Shown here: piece after piece, positions 34,099-47,086 of the stretch
Position numbering within the stretch: position 1 is the stretch's first letter
Layout of the letters: every line of letters begins with the position of its first letter
Source: Pyrenophora tritici-repentis
Taxonomy: Eukaryota; Ascomycota; Dothideomycetes; Pleosporales; Pleosporaceae
NCBI RefSeq assembly: GCF_003171515.1
Contig: NC_089397.1
Location: forward strand, 558,001 to 622,000
Reading direction: 5' to 3'
DNA length: 64,000 bases
Translations under genes and position numbers: made by a program
Notes under the pieces: model-generated
What the model was told of the DNA's origin: nothing
Databases searched by the model: none
Seen by the model: only the letters and a program-made list of their open reading frames with translations

Positions 34099-35633
34099 CT
34101 ACTTCGATGCCCAGGCAACCTTGTACTTGAATTGCGTCGGGAAGCTCTTATCCGTGATGAGCAGTTCCTCACCTTCCTCGACCAGGTCAACCATCTTCTT
34201 CTCCAGATTAGGACGTGTTTGCTCCTCAAGGCCTGCAAGTTGCATGTAAAGCGACTTCTCTCCTGTACGGATTGAAGGTTTCTTGAGTTGACTATACAAA
34301 GTTAGCAATTATCTCGGTAAATGAACACATGAACGTACGCCTCTGGCCTCTCCGCAAGCCCATCGATAAACTCCTGCAACGTGATACCAGGGAGAACCTG
34401 AAGGGGTCTTGCGATATTGCCCTCACCGCAGACAGGACAGTCGTCTTTTTTCTGGTGCTCAAAAGTGTACGTGTATACAGAGTCGTCACCAGTGTACATC
34501 ATGTAGTTGTCCATGCCAGGGTATCCCAAGAAAGGATTGCTGTTGGTGGCGATCTTGAAGGCCTCGTTACAGCAACTCGCTGCTACAATGGCGTTTGTGC
34601 TTGCAATTGCTGGGATGATGTTTTTGACAACACCTTGGGTCATAATGTAAGTGACGCCTTCGATGTTGAATTCCTTTGCGCGAGCGGATGCTTTGTTGAA
34701 CAGCCATGTGATGTGCTCTGGGTCGTCGGTATCGAGAGTGATGTCTTTGCGCTCCTCTTCCCATGCAATGATGTGTGCCCATTCGATGCAGTGTTGTGGC
34801 TGCCGGGGAATTGTGGCGAGGGTGCAAAGGGGTACCGCGGCACGGGGAGCGTGCATGTCCAGCTGGCACTCGATGCACGATGTCATGGTAGGGAAGATGA
34901 CACGTGCCTGGCCTTTAAAGCCCTCGGTTCCACCATCAATTAGCGGCTTCATGGAGTCGGGGTTGTTTTCATCCACCATGCCCACAAGCGTCGCATTGAT
35001 CCATCGGCGTGCCTCGATGCTGTCCAGACCACATACTATGAGGCCGAATTGCATGTAGTAGCTCTCATCTTTGTCCTGAATCTTGCCGCAGTAAGGAGTA
35101 ATCTTGACGTCCTTGACACGCTTCTCTACAAAAGCAGCAGCAGTTTCAGCTTTGTACTTTCCCACATCTGAGGCACGAAAGAGGAATTGTCGGTTGAGGT
35201 TGCTGACATCGATTGTATCCATGTCGATGACGTGGATGTCCTTGAAACCTGAAAGGGCGAGGTTCTTGAGAATCTCGCATCCTAATCCACCAGCACCGCT
35301 GACTAACGTCAGTACAGAGACCGGATGGGTAAAGTTCAGGTATATTGCGATGGCAAACTCACATGACACTACGTGTTGTTAGCTTCAGATTCTTGCGTCT
35401 TGGATGATTGTATCCTTACAGAACTTTAAGGTTACTCAAGTATTCGATCGCCTGCTCACCAACCATAAAGCTATCTTCATCCGTAAAAGGCCCCTTGCGG
35501 GTGAGTATGTTGTCTAGGTACTTCCTGGGGCATCTTAGTCAAGAGCTCGGAATAGATTCGAGACGCCAGCTTACCATCGTGCCCGCGGGCTGGCTGTAGA
35601 AGCAGCGCTCATGTTGTCCACGCTGACAGCCAT
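34099..35633 (-). CDS. UBA3: NEDD8-activating enzyme E1 catalytic subunit Uba3
   Basis: Five exons, 35633..35575, 35524..35420, 35368..35363 (6 nt), 35298..34339 and 34291..34099, give 440 aa. Uba3 with Ula1/APP-BP1 adenylates NEDD8/Rub1 and passes it as a thioester to Ubc12 for cullin neddylation. It has the ATP-binding loop LVIGAGGLGCE, VIDMDTIDVSNLNRQFLFR, the catalytic Cys in VPLCTLATIPR, a zinc-site CPVCGEGN and a C-terminal ubiquitin-like domain (exons 4-5). The 6-nt exon supplies the codons for V-I of the loop; skipping it would give KVLGAGG. Exon 4 uses an acceptor four bases after a competing TAG. The gene is head-to-head with TEL2 over 234 bp. Confidence 0.92.
35363..35368 (-). other. 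UBA3: 6-nt microexon of UBA3
   Basis: The sequence TGTCAT lies between CACGTAG (acceptor, preceded by a GCTAAC branch site) and GTGAGT (donor). Including it joins CT-TGTCAT-C to give Leu-Val-Ile before GAGGLGCE. Confidence 0.75.
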
Positions 35634-35867
35634 CTTGTAGAAATACGATGAAGATGAAAGTGGAGACAGTCAAGTGTAGCAAAGCGGTAGTCACAGGCAT
35701 CAGAGTGTAGGTGATTCGCCAAGACGCTAGCATGCGGGTCTGCGGGCGCATCCATCGCTGCCGATCGGAAAGGCTGCACTTTGTTAAGGTGGGCAGCGTG
35801 ATTTACATTTTGCATCATCTGATGAATCAATGCAGAATTCTGCAATTTCTATAGTTTGTTAGGCAAA
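35634..35867. promoter_or_regulatory. Divergent promoter, UBA3 / TEL2
   Basis: A 234-bp interval between two opposed start codons. Both promoters must lie here. No specific element assigned. Confidence 0.45.
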
Positions 35868-38864
35868 ATGACTGACTTTTTAACGGCGGTGTCTACCAAA
35901 AAGATCAAAGACGACCCACCTCTGATTCGCGAAGTCACGAGCCTGAGCAAACACGAAGATGCAGCCACTATCGCGTCGCCAAAAGAAGCTTTGGATGCAC
36001 TCAAGAACCGGCCCAGTCGAGAAACTTTCGGCAACGTCTTGAAGTACCTGAGTTCAGATGGTTTCAGTCTCCTACTTCCGGAGCCACTCAACGCAAGCAT
36101 CGCGCATCAACTCGTCAACGATACCGTACCAAATTATTGGAGAGTTGTAAAGACATCAGCCGACGCAAAGAAATTAGGGAAGATTCTCCGCAATCCGACA
36201 GGTCTTGGCCATCTGGTTACGCGACTACGTTCGCTTATCACGGACAGCCGCCAGAAGAAAGCACCCGGTGAAGCGCGCAATACATCCGAGCATATCTCAG
36301 ATACGCTTGATGTTTTGGACTTAGTGTTGAGAGGCGATGAAACAACGCATCTTATACTGAAAGATGTTCTGACGTTTGCCAAGAACCCGATACAACAAAA
36401 GCTTATTTGGAGAGAGTATCTCGCGCAAGCTGTATCAGGACGTCTTCTTTCTACCGCAGCTGAGGCCGAAGATGTACTGAAGAAAGGTGAAGGGAATTCT
36501 AGTTACAATAGCTGGATCGCGGCAGGCAATGAGTATGCAGCTTGGCTAGGACGCAACATTGCCAATCTGATCGAACGTGGCGATCTAACCGAGGAGTGTG
36601 GTGCTGCGGTTGTAGAATTATGCTCGAAGGCACTGAGCTTAGGTTATACCGGTATGTCAACGCTCGAAATATCTCGTCAAATGCTAAGTAGACAGATCGA
36701 ATTGTTAGTTCGCTTCTTACAACGTTAATTGATAATGGCCGTGTCGAGCATCTCACAACCCTTATATCTCAACTGAAGACGTTCGAGCAGCGGAAATACA
36801 TGAACTCGTTCGTTGCATTTATTGCCAAGAAATACTTCGCCACGGAAATTGTGAGCAAGGAGGACGCGTCCATTCCACCTTCCAAGACTGTATCTGCTGC
36901 TGCTGCCCTGATTCACACTCTCACCAAGGACAACGATGTCTTGAGAGAGCATCTGGTCTCGTCGCTTACGCGGTCAACAATTCCTGCGCTTGACGATGCA
37001 CTATCGGCTCGGAGAAGCATTGTCGCTGCTTTGACTAAAGACGAAGGTAAGCGTGGACGAGCCTTTGTTAGATGTCATTGACTGAAATATTGCAGAAAAG
37101 TTGCACACACTTCTAGAGGGCATAATAAAGCTGTTCGGTGACTCTGTATACGTCAGGCATACACCAGTCATACAACAAGAAGGTATGAGAACACTCAACC
37201 CGTAACGATCATGAGACTAAACCACTCCAGCGCTTGCTCAAACTTTAGCCCTATGCAGCGGCTATGTCCAGCGCTCGCAACCCATGTTTCTTAAAATGAT
37301 GGCAAAGTCAAGCTATCACGTCAACGGCATGTCAAATCGCATCGGTGCACCATCTACGCGAGCTCGCTTCTTGGGTATCGCTGTTGGTATTGCCATCTCC
37401 AAGATGGTTGACAGCCCAGATCTACAACTAAAGTTTGAGCTGGAAGGTGCCGAAGATGAAGAAGCGAAATGGTATCAACGCCTCACTGAAGTCGACGACA
37501 AGATTGGAATTGTCGCAGATCTCAAGAGTCCAGAAGACAGTATAGTTACTGTGAAAAAGGCCCCGCCAAAGTCTAAACTAGCCCCCAAGCCTTCAAAGGC
37601 TCCGGGTATCACTGAAATACAAGGCCCGCGGGTCATTGAGGTCCTGTCGGATTCCGAGGACGACGATGCAGACTTGGTCATGTACGACAAGCCAGACTCT
37701 GATCCAGAAGACGACACCGATGATCCGACAGCCATCAACCGCAACAAGCCCACTGCACCCGTGTACATACGAGATCTCATAGCAGGTCTACGCGATCAAG
37801 AAGATTACGACAGACACGAGCTAGCTCTAGCCACTGCCGCGTCACTGATTCGGCGCAAAGCAAACTTTGGCACTGAAGTCACCGACCACCTCGAAGAGCT
37901 AGCTACAATACTTACAGGTTTGCAAGACAACTCCGAACTAGAAAGCTTCTCGCAGCAAAGACAGCAATCTCTAATTGCCGTTCTACTCGCGAAACCAGCG
38001 CAAATGGCGCAATGGTTCGCACGATCCTTCTTCTCCGGCGACTATAGCCTCCAACAACGCATAGCCATGCTCACAACCCTCGGTCTGGGAGCACGCGAGC
38101 TAGCCGGCATGAAAGACTCCTCTACCGACAACCTGATACCCGCAAAGCCCGATTTCCCCAGCAAACAACTGCCCCCACACCTTCACAAGATCTATGCCGA
38201 AAACACCAGCGGGCCCTCCGTCGCTAAGATCTCTAGCACCATGGCGCGCGAGATGCTTTCGCCCATTGCATCCCAGGCAGCCGACCAGCTCACCGGGCCC
38301 AATATACTGAAAGTACGGACTTTTAGCTCGCGCATGGAGGTCGAGAAGAAGAGACACAAACCCATACCGAATGCGCTCGCGCAGATTGTAGCTGATAACT
38401 TCTTCTTCCCACTCACCGGGCGCTGGTGGCTGCAAGTGCGTGCGAATAGCGACTCGATATACTCGTCTACGCACCTCCTTCCGCCGTTCTTGCAAACATT
38501 GTCTATCCTGCTCAACGCGTCGGGGCCCAATACACTCGCTCTGCCACAGATGACGCGCGAGTACTGGGATCTCTTACTCTCGGTGCGTGGTCTTGCGAGC
38601 AAGGATAAGAACGTGCTCAATGCGGTACTGTTTGGTTTTCTGATGTTGTTGGAGACGAACGAGAATAAGGAGCGGGTGGCTACGGAGCAGGGCAAGGAGC
38701 TTTTGGAGACGCAGGCGTGGGTGAAGATGGTATTTGATGGGTTAGGTGCTGGGAGTGAGGAGGATGAGCGGGTGAGGGTGCTTGCGGCGGGTGTGGTGGT
38801 AAGGTGTCAAGAGGTGATTGAGAAGTATCAGCGGAGGATGGCAGGCGTGTTGATGGACTATTAG
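35868..38864 (+). CDS. TEL2: Telomere length regulation protein Tel2 (TTT complex)
   Basis: Four exons, 35868..36651, 36696..37046, 37096..37182 and 37231..38864, give 951 aa with closed phases. Tel2 with Tti1/Tti2 is an Hsp90-linked chaperone for PIK-related kinases (TOR, ATM/Tel1, ATR/Mec1). The protein is alpha-solenoid throughout. The conserved Tel2 domain starts at about residue 560 with PVYIRDLIAGLRDQEDYDRHELALATAASLIRRK. Before it lies an acidic Ser/Asp linker (EVLSDSEDDDADLVMYDKPDSDPEDD), the region where casein kinase 2 phosphorylation recruits R2TP in relatives. The 44-nt intron 1 is among the shortest here. Confidence 0.88.
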
Positions 38865-41800
38865 TCAGCTGGTACTTTGCTAGCATGTTAGATATGGGCA
38901 GATTGTAATGATAGTCAAGGATGCGATGATATGCTTGTGAATGCTCAGCAGTAGTGTCGTTCGTATTTTTCGTGTTGAACAGTGCGTTGAAGCTGGTGAA
39001 AATTTGGTTGCGAGGTCTCTGGCAGCGCGCAAGATCTTCAGGAAGGCGCTCGACCATGCACCGTTCTCGTTGCAAGCAAGCCCTAAGGTGCAACGATTGC
39101 GTCTCTTTGCAGTTCCCATAGTATCCGGAAACGAGAGAAGCCTGCTGGTGATAGAGTACCTACAGTCGCAGGACGCGGAAGGACCTCACGCAGTCGCGGT
39201 GCGTCGTAGCAGCGGAAAGAGCCCACACCCTCAGGCTATCACAGTCGCGGGACGCGCAAAGAGCTCGCAACTAGACACCAGCAACGCTACGCCGTGGCTG
39301 AGATACCCTCACAGGCATCGCCAGGACTCCTTCGCGCAACAGTACGTAACAGTACTACGCCATCAGCTCTATCCAAAGCCCGTCCCAGACACTGCCTTGC
39401 AGAATTTTCCGCAGCTCACTCAGCACTCCGCGATGCCCACTCGCCTCACCTTCTTCCTCAATCCACTGCCCAGGCAATGTAATCAATGAAAAAGCTATCA
39501 AAAGATAGACCAGCAAAAATTGCGCCGCCGAGATCCCCGAAGGAAGCTCGTACGAATCCAGTGCCGCGCTGTGCAAATGCAGACCAGACTCGAAGATCAG
39601 CCGAAACTTTGAGCTCGGTGATCGCAACAAGGTAAGTATAAAAAAAAGGAAGATAAGTAGGCAGAGGGAGCGGTGGTTTAAGTATGCCGTGGGAGGGGCG
39701 CTAGTGGGAGGGTCACGTGACTGCACTAGCACAGGTTGGGTGGCTGCCTACGGGTGATCTTCGGGTCCCGGGCGGGCAGTTGGCGGCGGCGGGGGATAGC
39801 GGGTGAGAGGGCTCGGTCCCGAAGGGCGCCTGCCAACCTGGTTCGAGATGACGAATTATGCACGAATTCCAGTACCACGGATTTCTGCTTTTTAGGCTGC
39901 AGAGCCGCGTACTTACCTCACATGTGGAGCCAACATTGGATGAACATATCCATGGATCACTCTGTGCCTACAATCAGAATCTTGCTGCACCGTCATCAAG
40001 GCAGCATAGCCCCATCGATGTCATTCAACGCGTTACCTAATACATTCACTTCATGCATGGAGCAATGAGCAGCACACGTCAAGGATATTTCGACATGGTT
40101 TGCGATACGTGCATCGGCATGATAACTCGGCATGAAGGGCTCATCATGACGGGTACCCTTGGTCTCACATTCAAACACCACAATTCTACAGCCTCGCTCT
40201 GAGAATCGTTGGATGTGCAATGTTCAATCTGCACAAGACTTGCCAAAGTGCTTAGGCCAGACACAGACATCGGAAAAGACGGGCCTTTCACTGTTCGAGC
40301 ATACTTGGATGGAAAGCAATTCAAGGATAATGCATGGCGTGCGTCGACGTTGGCTTTAAGCGTGGAAGCAACCGTTCATGTACTTTTCTGCTGACTGAAA
40401 ATGGTACAAGATATCTCTGAGAATGTCTGATAACTGCTGACATGCTCCGTTGATGATCACCAAATCAGTCCTCGCCATCAAACGAGCAAGAGCAATTTAG
40501 AGACTGCTCAAGATTGGATAGAGAAGTGTAACTGTGTCATGTCTTGGGACGAGCCGGGAGAGAAATGGTATCCTCGGCGCCTATTGGACCTTGAGGAGTT
40601 ACGCACCCTTTCCGATGATGAAGAATAGGCGAAAACACGCTTGATAGAGTCAGAAGAATGTTTTTTCTCCAAGTCGATGAATGGTCAAGGCTGTCTTTCA
40701 AGTCGGGCGTACATATCACAAGGCACGATTAAGAAACATGGGGGACCCGGATAGACACACGAAAGATCTCTATTTACACGAACTTTGGAAAAGAGTAGTA
40801 GCGGCATACTCCCAATTTCGCGCTTACCCTCTAGCGCTTTTCGCGGTTCTTCCCAAGGGTCTTTTACAGTCATCTTTTAGATTAGTTCAATGATACGTAA
40901 CTAGTGATCGGCTGCCCTTCCAAATACAGAGTCAACTTTTGAGACTTAGAACCCCCCCTCCCCCCTCCCCACCTCGAAACCCCGAAAAAAATCAAAAAAT
41001 CAGAGTCAAATAGAATTTGGCAAGCAGTGCATATGCGGAGAATCGAACAATTAAGCTATGGTTATATAGCAAAAGGCGACAAACAGTGTATATAGACAAG
41101 CAACCGTGAACAGCGCTAGCCCTAGACAGGCATCACGCCCTTATCAAAGGTGAGCTACAATTGCAGTAGTAAAGCAGGAGAGACCCTAAACTTTGGCACA
41201 TGACTACCGGAAAATTGCTGATACTGTCGGTAGTACAAATCCTATCGCCTCCAACACCGACAGTGACATCTTTGCCGAGAACGCGGAGATCTACTGTATG
41301 GCAGCTGCATATGGCGAACGCACGACTCGTCAGCTAGACACGTTTTGATCCGCTTCTTACTCAGGTACGAACGGAGGATTTCCTCTCTATCATTCTCTTC
41401 GACGATGATTAGATTAGACGAACGGTGGGAAGGATGCAAATATCGCAAGTCATGCGGCGCGGTTCCTTTATAGAGATAGAGGAAGTATAGCGATGAGTAC
41501 CAGTTTGGGCGCATTGTCATTACAAAGATAAACAGTACCGGTATAGACGAGTGGGGCCAGCGCTATATAAGGCCTGTATAGGCTCGGGAGGTAATCCGTT
41601 TACCGTAGGTTAAGTGGCACGGAGTTCGTGTTAGAGTTTGTATGAGGGATGCTGAGATGGTGCGGCTTGCACTTCTGTGAATTATTTTTTCAGGCTTCGT
41701 GTGATAGATTTCAAAGTAGAATATTTGAGGAATGCAAACTATAGTCGTAGACACCTCTCTAATCGCTGACAATTTGACCTAGGTCAAGCCCGTCCGTCCA

Positions 41801-41978
41801 TGAACGTTCCTTCCAACACCCCACTTTACCCCACCATCCCACCCCTTCCCTTCCCTCCCGCTCCTTTCCCTCTTCCCCGTTCCCATCTCTATCCCCATAT
41901 GCCTCGTTCCCTTTCTCAAATTATGCGCGCCTACAAATATATTTATCCTCAGGAATGTTTTATCGATTACCTAATACA
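38865..41978. other. Gene-poor interval upstream of the split tRNA
   Basis: About 3.1 kb. A minus frame at 39355-39732 encodes hydrophobic segments but has no ATG. Frames at 38941-39489 (+) and 41242-41520 (-) show no family motif. A C-rich/A-rich patch lies at about 40950-40995, and a C/T-rich stretch at about 41800-41890 precedes the tRNA. Confidence 0.4.
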
Positions 41979-42124
41979 GGGCGCTTGGGTACGTTTCCTC
42001 CTTCCCTCTCACCCTGCAACAACCATTCTAATAACCATCACAGTCTAGGGGTATGATTTTCGCTTCGCATAAACAAATGTGCGTAACTTGTGAAAGGTCG
42101 TGGGTTCAATTCCCACAGCGTCCA
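41979..42124 (+). tRNA. Split tRNA-Ala(CGC)-like gene with two intervening sequences
   Basis: Acceptor strand GGGCGCT (41979-41985) pairs with AGCGTCC (42117-42123), all 7 bp, with G3-U70, the alanine identity pair, and discriminator A (42124). The anticodon stem TTCGC/GTGAA, T arm GTGGG-TTCAATT-CCCAC and B box GGTTCAATTCC are canonical. The anticodon loop reads TT-CGC-A, then a 19-nt intron (about 42070-42088) containing GTGCG, which can pair with the anticodon as in normal tRNA introns. A second insert (41989-42043) splits the D stem/A box. Deleting it restores TGGTCTAGGGG, a good A box. T-runs at about 42130-42147 can serve as a Pol III terminator. The D arm resembles fungal tRNA-Pro. It may be functional or a disrupted copy. 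Confidence 0.72.
41989..42043 (+). other. 55-bp spliceosomal-intron-like insert inside the tRNA D arm
   Basis: Begins GTACGT, contains CTAATAAC 16-23 nt before the end, and ends CATCACAG. This is the same donor/branch/acceptor grammar as the protein-gene introns of this window (compare mL53 and SNU114 GTACGT donors). Removal is exact with respect to tRNA structure. Confidence 0.65.
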
Positions 42125-42817
42125 CAGTATATTTTTGCTGTTTTTTGCTCTATGCGTGATGGTCGTGGGTAGAGGGAGAAAGAGATCCACGTGGCCGTTA
42201 GACGTCTCGGGGTAAGCCTTTTTTTGTAGTGTAGTTGGTTGGACGATCGTCCCGAATTAGGAGGCTAACTGCGTGCTTACTTGCTGCTTTCGCTCGGGTT
42301 TTGTCCGAAATTGGCTGACCTGTTTGTGGGGTCAGATGTGAAAGCGATGCATGCAGGATGAATCAATAAACTGTTTTCTCGGGCCTGGGGCAGAAATCGT
42401 CGCAAGACAAAGTTTCTATTCCTGAACCAACCGTCTATCTGACCGGGCAGATCGATAAAAATGGCAAGTTACATTCGTATTGAATCACAGACAGTTCAAG
42501 CATCTTAAATCTAAAAGGGACAGTGAAATGAGCATAATACATAAATTGAGTATTCTTGCTATCTAACTCCCGCCTTATGAAGATGTGTATATATGTACAA
42601 AAAGCGAACCAAGGGTATAAAAAAAGGGTCAAAGCAAAAGTCGTGTCTAAAAAAGGTTGTTTGCGCCGCGACCGTCCGCCCCCCTCAAGTCCCAAAACTG
42701 AAACGAAACATCATCCAACACGAGTTCGCCAACCAGGAAGAACTCCGGCATCACCCCTGTTCATAGCCTTCGTATTATCCAGGTCCAGCGTTCGAGAACG
42801 CGTTTGGCTATTTTTGC
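42125..42817. other. Intergenic region between split tRNA and GH16 gene
   Basis: Contains the T-runs following the tRNA and the 3' flank of the glucanase gene. No gene supported. Confidence 0.4.
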
Positions 42818-44417
42818 TCAGAGCTTTGCGTTGTGGCGAGTGATCTTTTGCCTGTGCTCTCTGAAGAAGCGGGCCATGCGCACGTTCCTGGGGACAGGCG
42901 CTGGTGTCGGTGTAGCTCCGGTACCTGCACTAGCGGTGACGGTAGCAGTGACGGTTCGGTACACGGTACGAACAGGCTCGGCAGGGTTGGCAGGAGGGTC
43001 TTCGCCAACAGGAGTAGGTGCTGGTGATGGCTGCTCGCCGGGTTGGGCAATGTTCTGAACTGGGCTAGCTGAAGGTGTAGCACTGATGGGGGTTTCAACG
43101 GGAGGAGAATTGCCCTGTGGGGATGAGACGGCGGCTGTGGTCGTTGGGGAGGGTGCGTCGGGTAGGTTTGCACCGTTACCACTACCGCCGTTGTGTGGAG
43201 GCCATTCGAAACCCACCATGCGGCCTACGGCTGGCTTCTTTGGAGGTCCAGCTGGAAAGGGTTTCTCGACATGGTCGGTGGGAACTGGTACAGAGGGGAT
43301 TCCCGGCTTGGTTGAAGTGATGAGCGAAGTAGGTACTTCGGGATAACCGGTTGGGACAGGTACACCAGGAATAGCACTGCTCTTTCCAGGCACTGCTGGG
43401 GCGTTGGGGGAGGATGCTGATCCATTGTCCTGGTAAACTTTCAAGGCGTTAACCGTCCAGTAGGCCTCTGCAAAAGCCTCGGGGTTCTTCTGGACCCATT
43501 CCTCACATGTTGGTGCCTTTTGGCCGCAGGTGCCGTTATTCCAAACGCTTTTTTCGCCCGCCCATTGTCCGCAGAATGTGGTGTCGAATACAATTTGCTG
43601 CTGCTTGAACATGCTCTTGATATCGCAGCCGCCCTGAAACTTCGCAGCTGGCTTTCCCCAACCGCTGGGGTCCGGGCTCTTACCAAGAACGTCCTTCGGG
43701 ATCGCGTTGCGAGGAAAGAAGTACATGCTAATAGCCTTGTCGGTCCATTGAGTTGCGAATACACCGCCGCCAGCCGCGTTCAAGCCAGCACCATAACTCT
43801 GAGTCGATGGGTGCTTGATGGAGCATCCAGCATTCTTGGACTGGTCTTCGGCACCGACATCGCAGTTCTTTGTAGTGATCGAACCAGAAAACAGAGAAGT
43901 GTCTGGACCGATTTTGCAGCCCGGTCCGGTGTGGAGGGTCATTCCGTTGTTTGTCTGCTCATTGACTCCTTCGATAATGTCGATTTCGCCCATCTTAGGC
44001 CAGTTAGGACCGACTGTCCAGAATCTGTGCATACGTCAGCGATGTCGGTTACGACGATCTGAACATTACTCACGCTGGCCATGTGCCGCACCCAAAAGGC
44101 ATGTGGGCAACATCGATGACAATCAGACCACTATCATATCTTTTTTTGCTCTCCATACGGATACTCGGTCGTCCGTTAGGAGTCTGGTTTGTATGGTCCA
44201 CGCCCCAAGAAACTGCTTTTGTAGACGAAGAATTGATGAGGTTCGTCTGCTTGGCTGTAGCTTGGTCGACATACTTGACAAAGCCACTTGTAGGGTCGGG
44301 TCCAGTGAAGAAGTTGAAACCGCCGTAAAAGTCGGTCATGTAATCATCCTGCAAAACATAGCCAGCTATGGTCAATTGAAAAAAGGCCGCGGCCGAAGTG
44401 ACTGTAGAGAAACGCAT
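42818..44417 (-). CDS. Glycoside hydrolase family 16 endo-beta-1,3(4)-glucanase-like secreted protein
   Basis: Two exons, 44417..44074 and 44024..42818, give 516 aa. The signal peptide is MRFSTVTSAAAFFQLTIAG. The GH16 domain spans about residues 20-320: DFYGGFNFFTGPDPTSGFVKYVD, then catalytic GEIDIIEGVN (ExDxxE nucleophile and acid/base) near residues 125-135, then GCDIKSMFKQQQIVFDTTFCGQWAG. It is closest in feel to the fungal mixed-linkage/laminarin endoglucanase clade involved in cell-wall remodelling or glucan breakdown. The last about 200 residues form a Pro/Thr/Ser-rich linker (EKPFPAGPPKKP, TVYRTVTATVTASAG) ending in a basic tail without an obvious GPI signal. ATG 44417 is chosen because the upstream frame lacks another ATG. 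Confidence 0.88.
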
Positions 44418-45367
44418 CTTCAAGACGCTGTATGGAAAAAGGGCAAGGAGTGACTGCGTACTAGCCGCGAGAAAGAAAGGGATAGAAGAAGTGAAAGGAA
44501 GGTAGTACGAGGCTGTAATGAACCGAGGTGCTGTACTACTTGGTCGCGATGGGGCGGCCTAGATATATACGAACCCAAAGGCAGCATGGCTCCGTGTATA
44601 GTAGCCGACGATTCGCTCTCACGGATCTGTACATCTCCCGCCAGACACATCGGCTTTGTTTCAACGTGAGGCGAATTGTGGAGGAGCCGGGTTACGTCCC
44701 GGATCGTAATATTCAGGAAACGCACAGGAGCCAGTAAGGCCCTGACAATGGATAAACGGTAGCGCTCTGCAAGGCTGCCTGTATGTTTAACCAAACGCGC
44801 CATGTTTCATAAGAAATGGGACGGATAGGCAAACGGGCGATGGCGCTTGAAACAGGCACAGAGCCGCCGCTATGGGTCTGCAGCGCAGACGCTCATATCG
44901 TCGTGATGCTGAGGCAGCATTTGGGGGATAACCAACTGTGAGTGGCTGCTGTCAAGTCGAAACGCACAGTGATAGAGGATAAGATGGGGGGCGAGCGCTG
45001 CTGGCAGTTGCCCTATGCACGACGTCGGTGTTAGCGCTTCCGAAGTGATGGCGTGTCTTAGGGCCAAGGCCGAAACTTATGCCTTCAGCCAATGAATGCA
45101 TAGCGAGGTTTGACATATGTGAGCCTCTTAGAGCCAAGTGTATACCTTTCTCTACTTTGCTGTATATCTTTGTATAATGCCATGATTATGGTCCCATGCA
45201 TTTCTCTAGTCTGCTGTATATTAGTGTATGCTATGATGGTAGTTGTATATCTCTAGCAAAATGCTCCGGTTCTCACGTTTGTGCATGAATACATAGGTTT
45301 GCCGCTACGATGTTTTGGACAATGTTGATTCATTCCAGCATTACGGTTCATCGCAAAGACCTTGTAT
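44418..45367. other. Intergenic region, GH16 promoter and ERG10 3' flank
   Basis: About 950 bp without supported genes. Short related sentences (tttctctactttgctgtatat / tttctctagtctgctgtatat at about 45151 and 45202) suggest a small local duplication. Confidence 0.4.
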
Positions 45368-46772
<1,405 letters not shown>

Positions 46773-47086
46773 GGTGGGTATCTCTGTAGTGGGACAAGCG
46801 GATTGAAAGGCAAGGGAATAAAACACAGTTTTGTAGTTCAAGGAGAGAAGAACGGGCAAAAGATGCACGTTTTCTTCCTTTGGGAAAGTTGCCAGCCCTT
46901 GAGGATCGGCACGTCCCTGCAGCACGCTAAGCCGGATTGAATGGTGGGTGCTGCCTTCACCGCCTACGGTACGCTAGGCCGCAATCCAATCCGCGGAGCC
47001 AACCTTTTCGCCGCGCTTTGAACTTTTGCGATAGCTGCAAGCTCGACGCGCATCACCGCCGAAAACAACCCACCATAACCGCCACC
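46773..47086. promoter_or_regulatory. Divergent promoter, ERG10 / SNU114
   Basis: A 314-bp shared upstream region between two essential-gene homologues. The SNU114 start is in a good context (GCCACCATGG). No sterol-response motif is confidently seen. Confidence 0.45.

Noticed and set aside
39355..39732. Minus-strand frame with two hydrophobic segments
   Set aside because: No ATG in frame and no convincing splice partner. Composition is plausible, but evidence is too thin to call a gene.
41242..41520. Minus-strand ORF MTMRPNWYSSLYFLYLYKG...
   Set aside because: Has an ATG, but no family motif, and it sits in a gene-poor interval. Chance is adequate.
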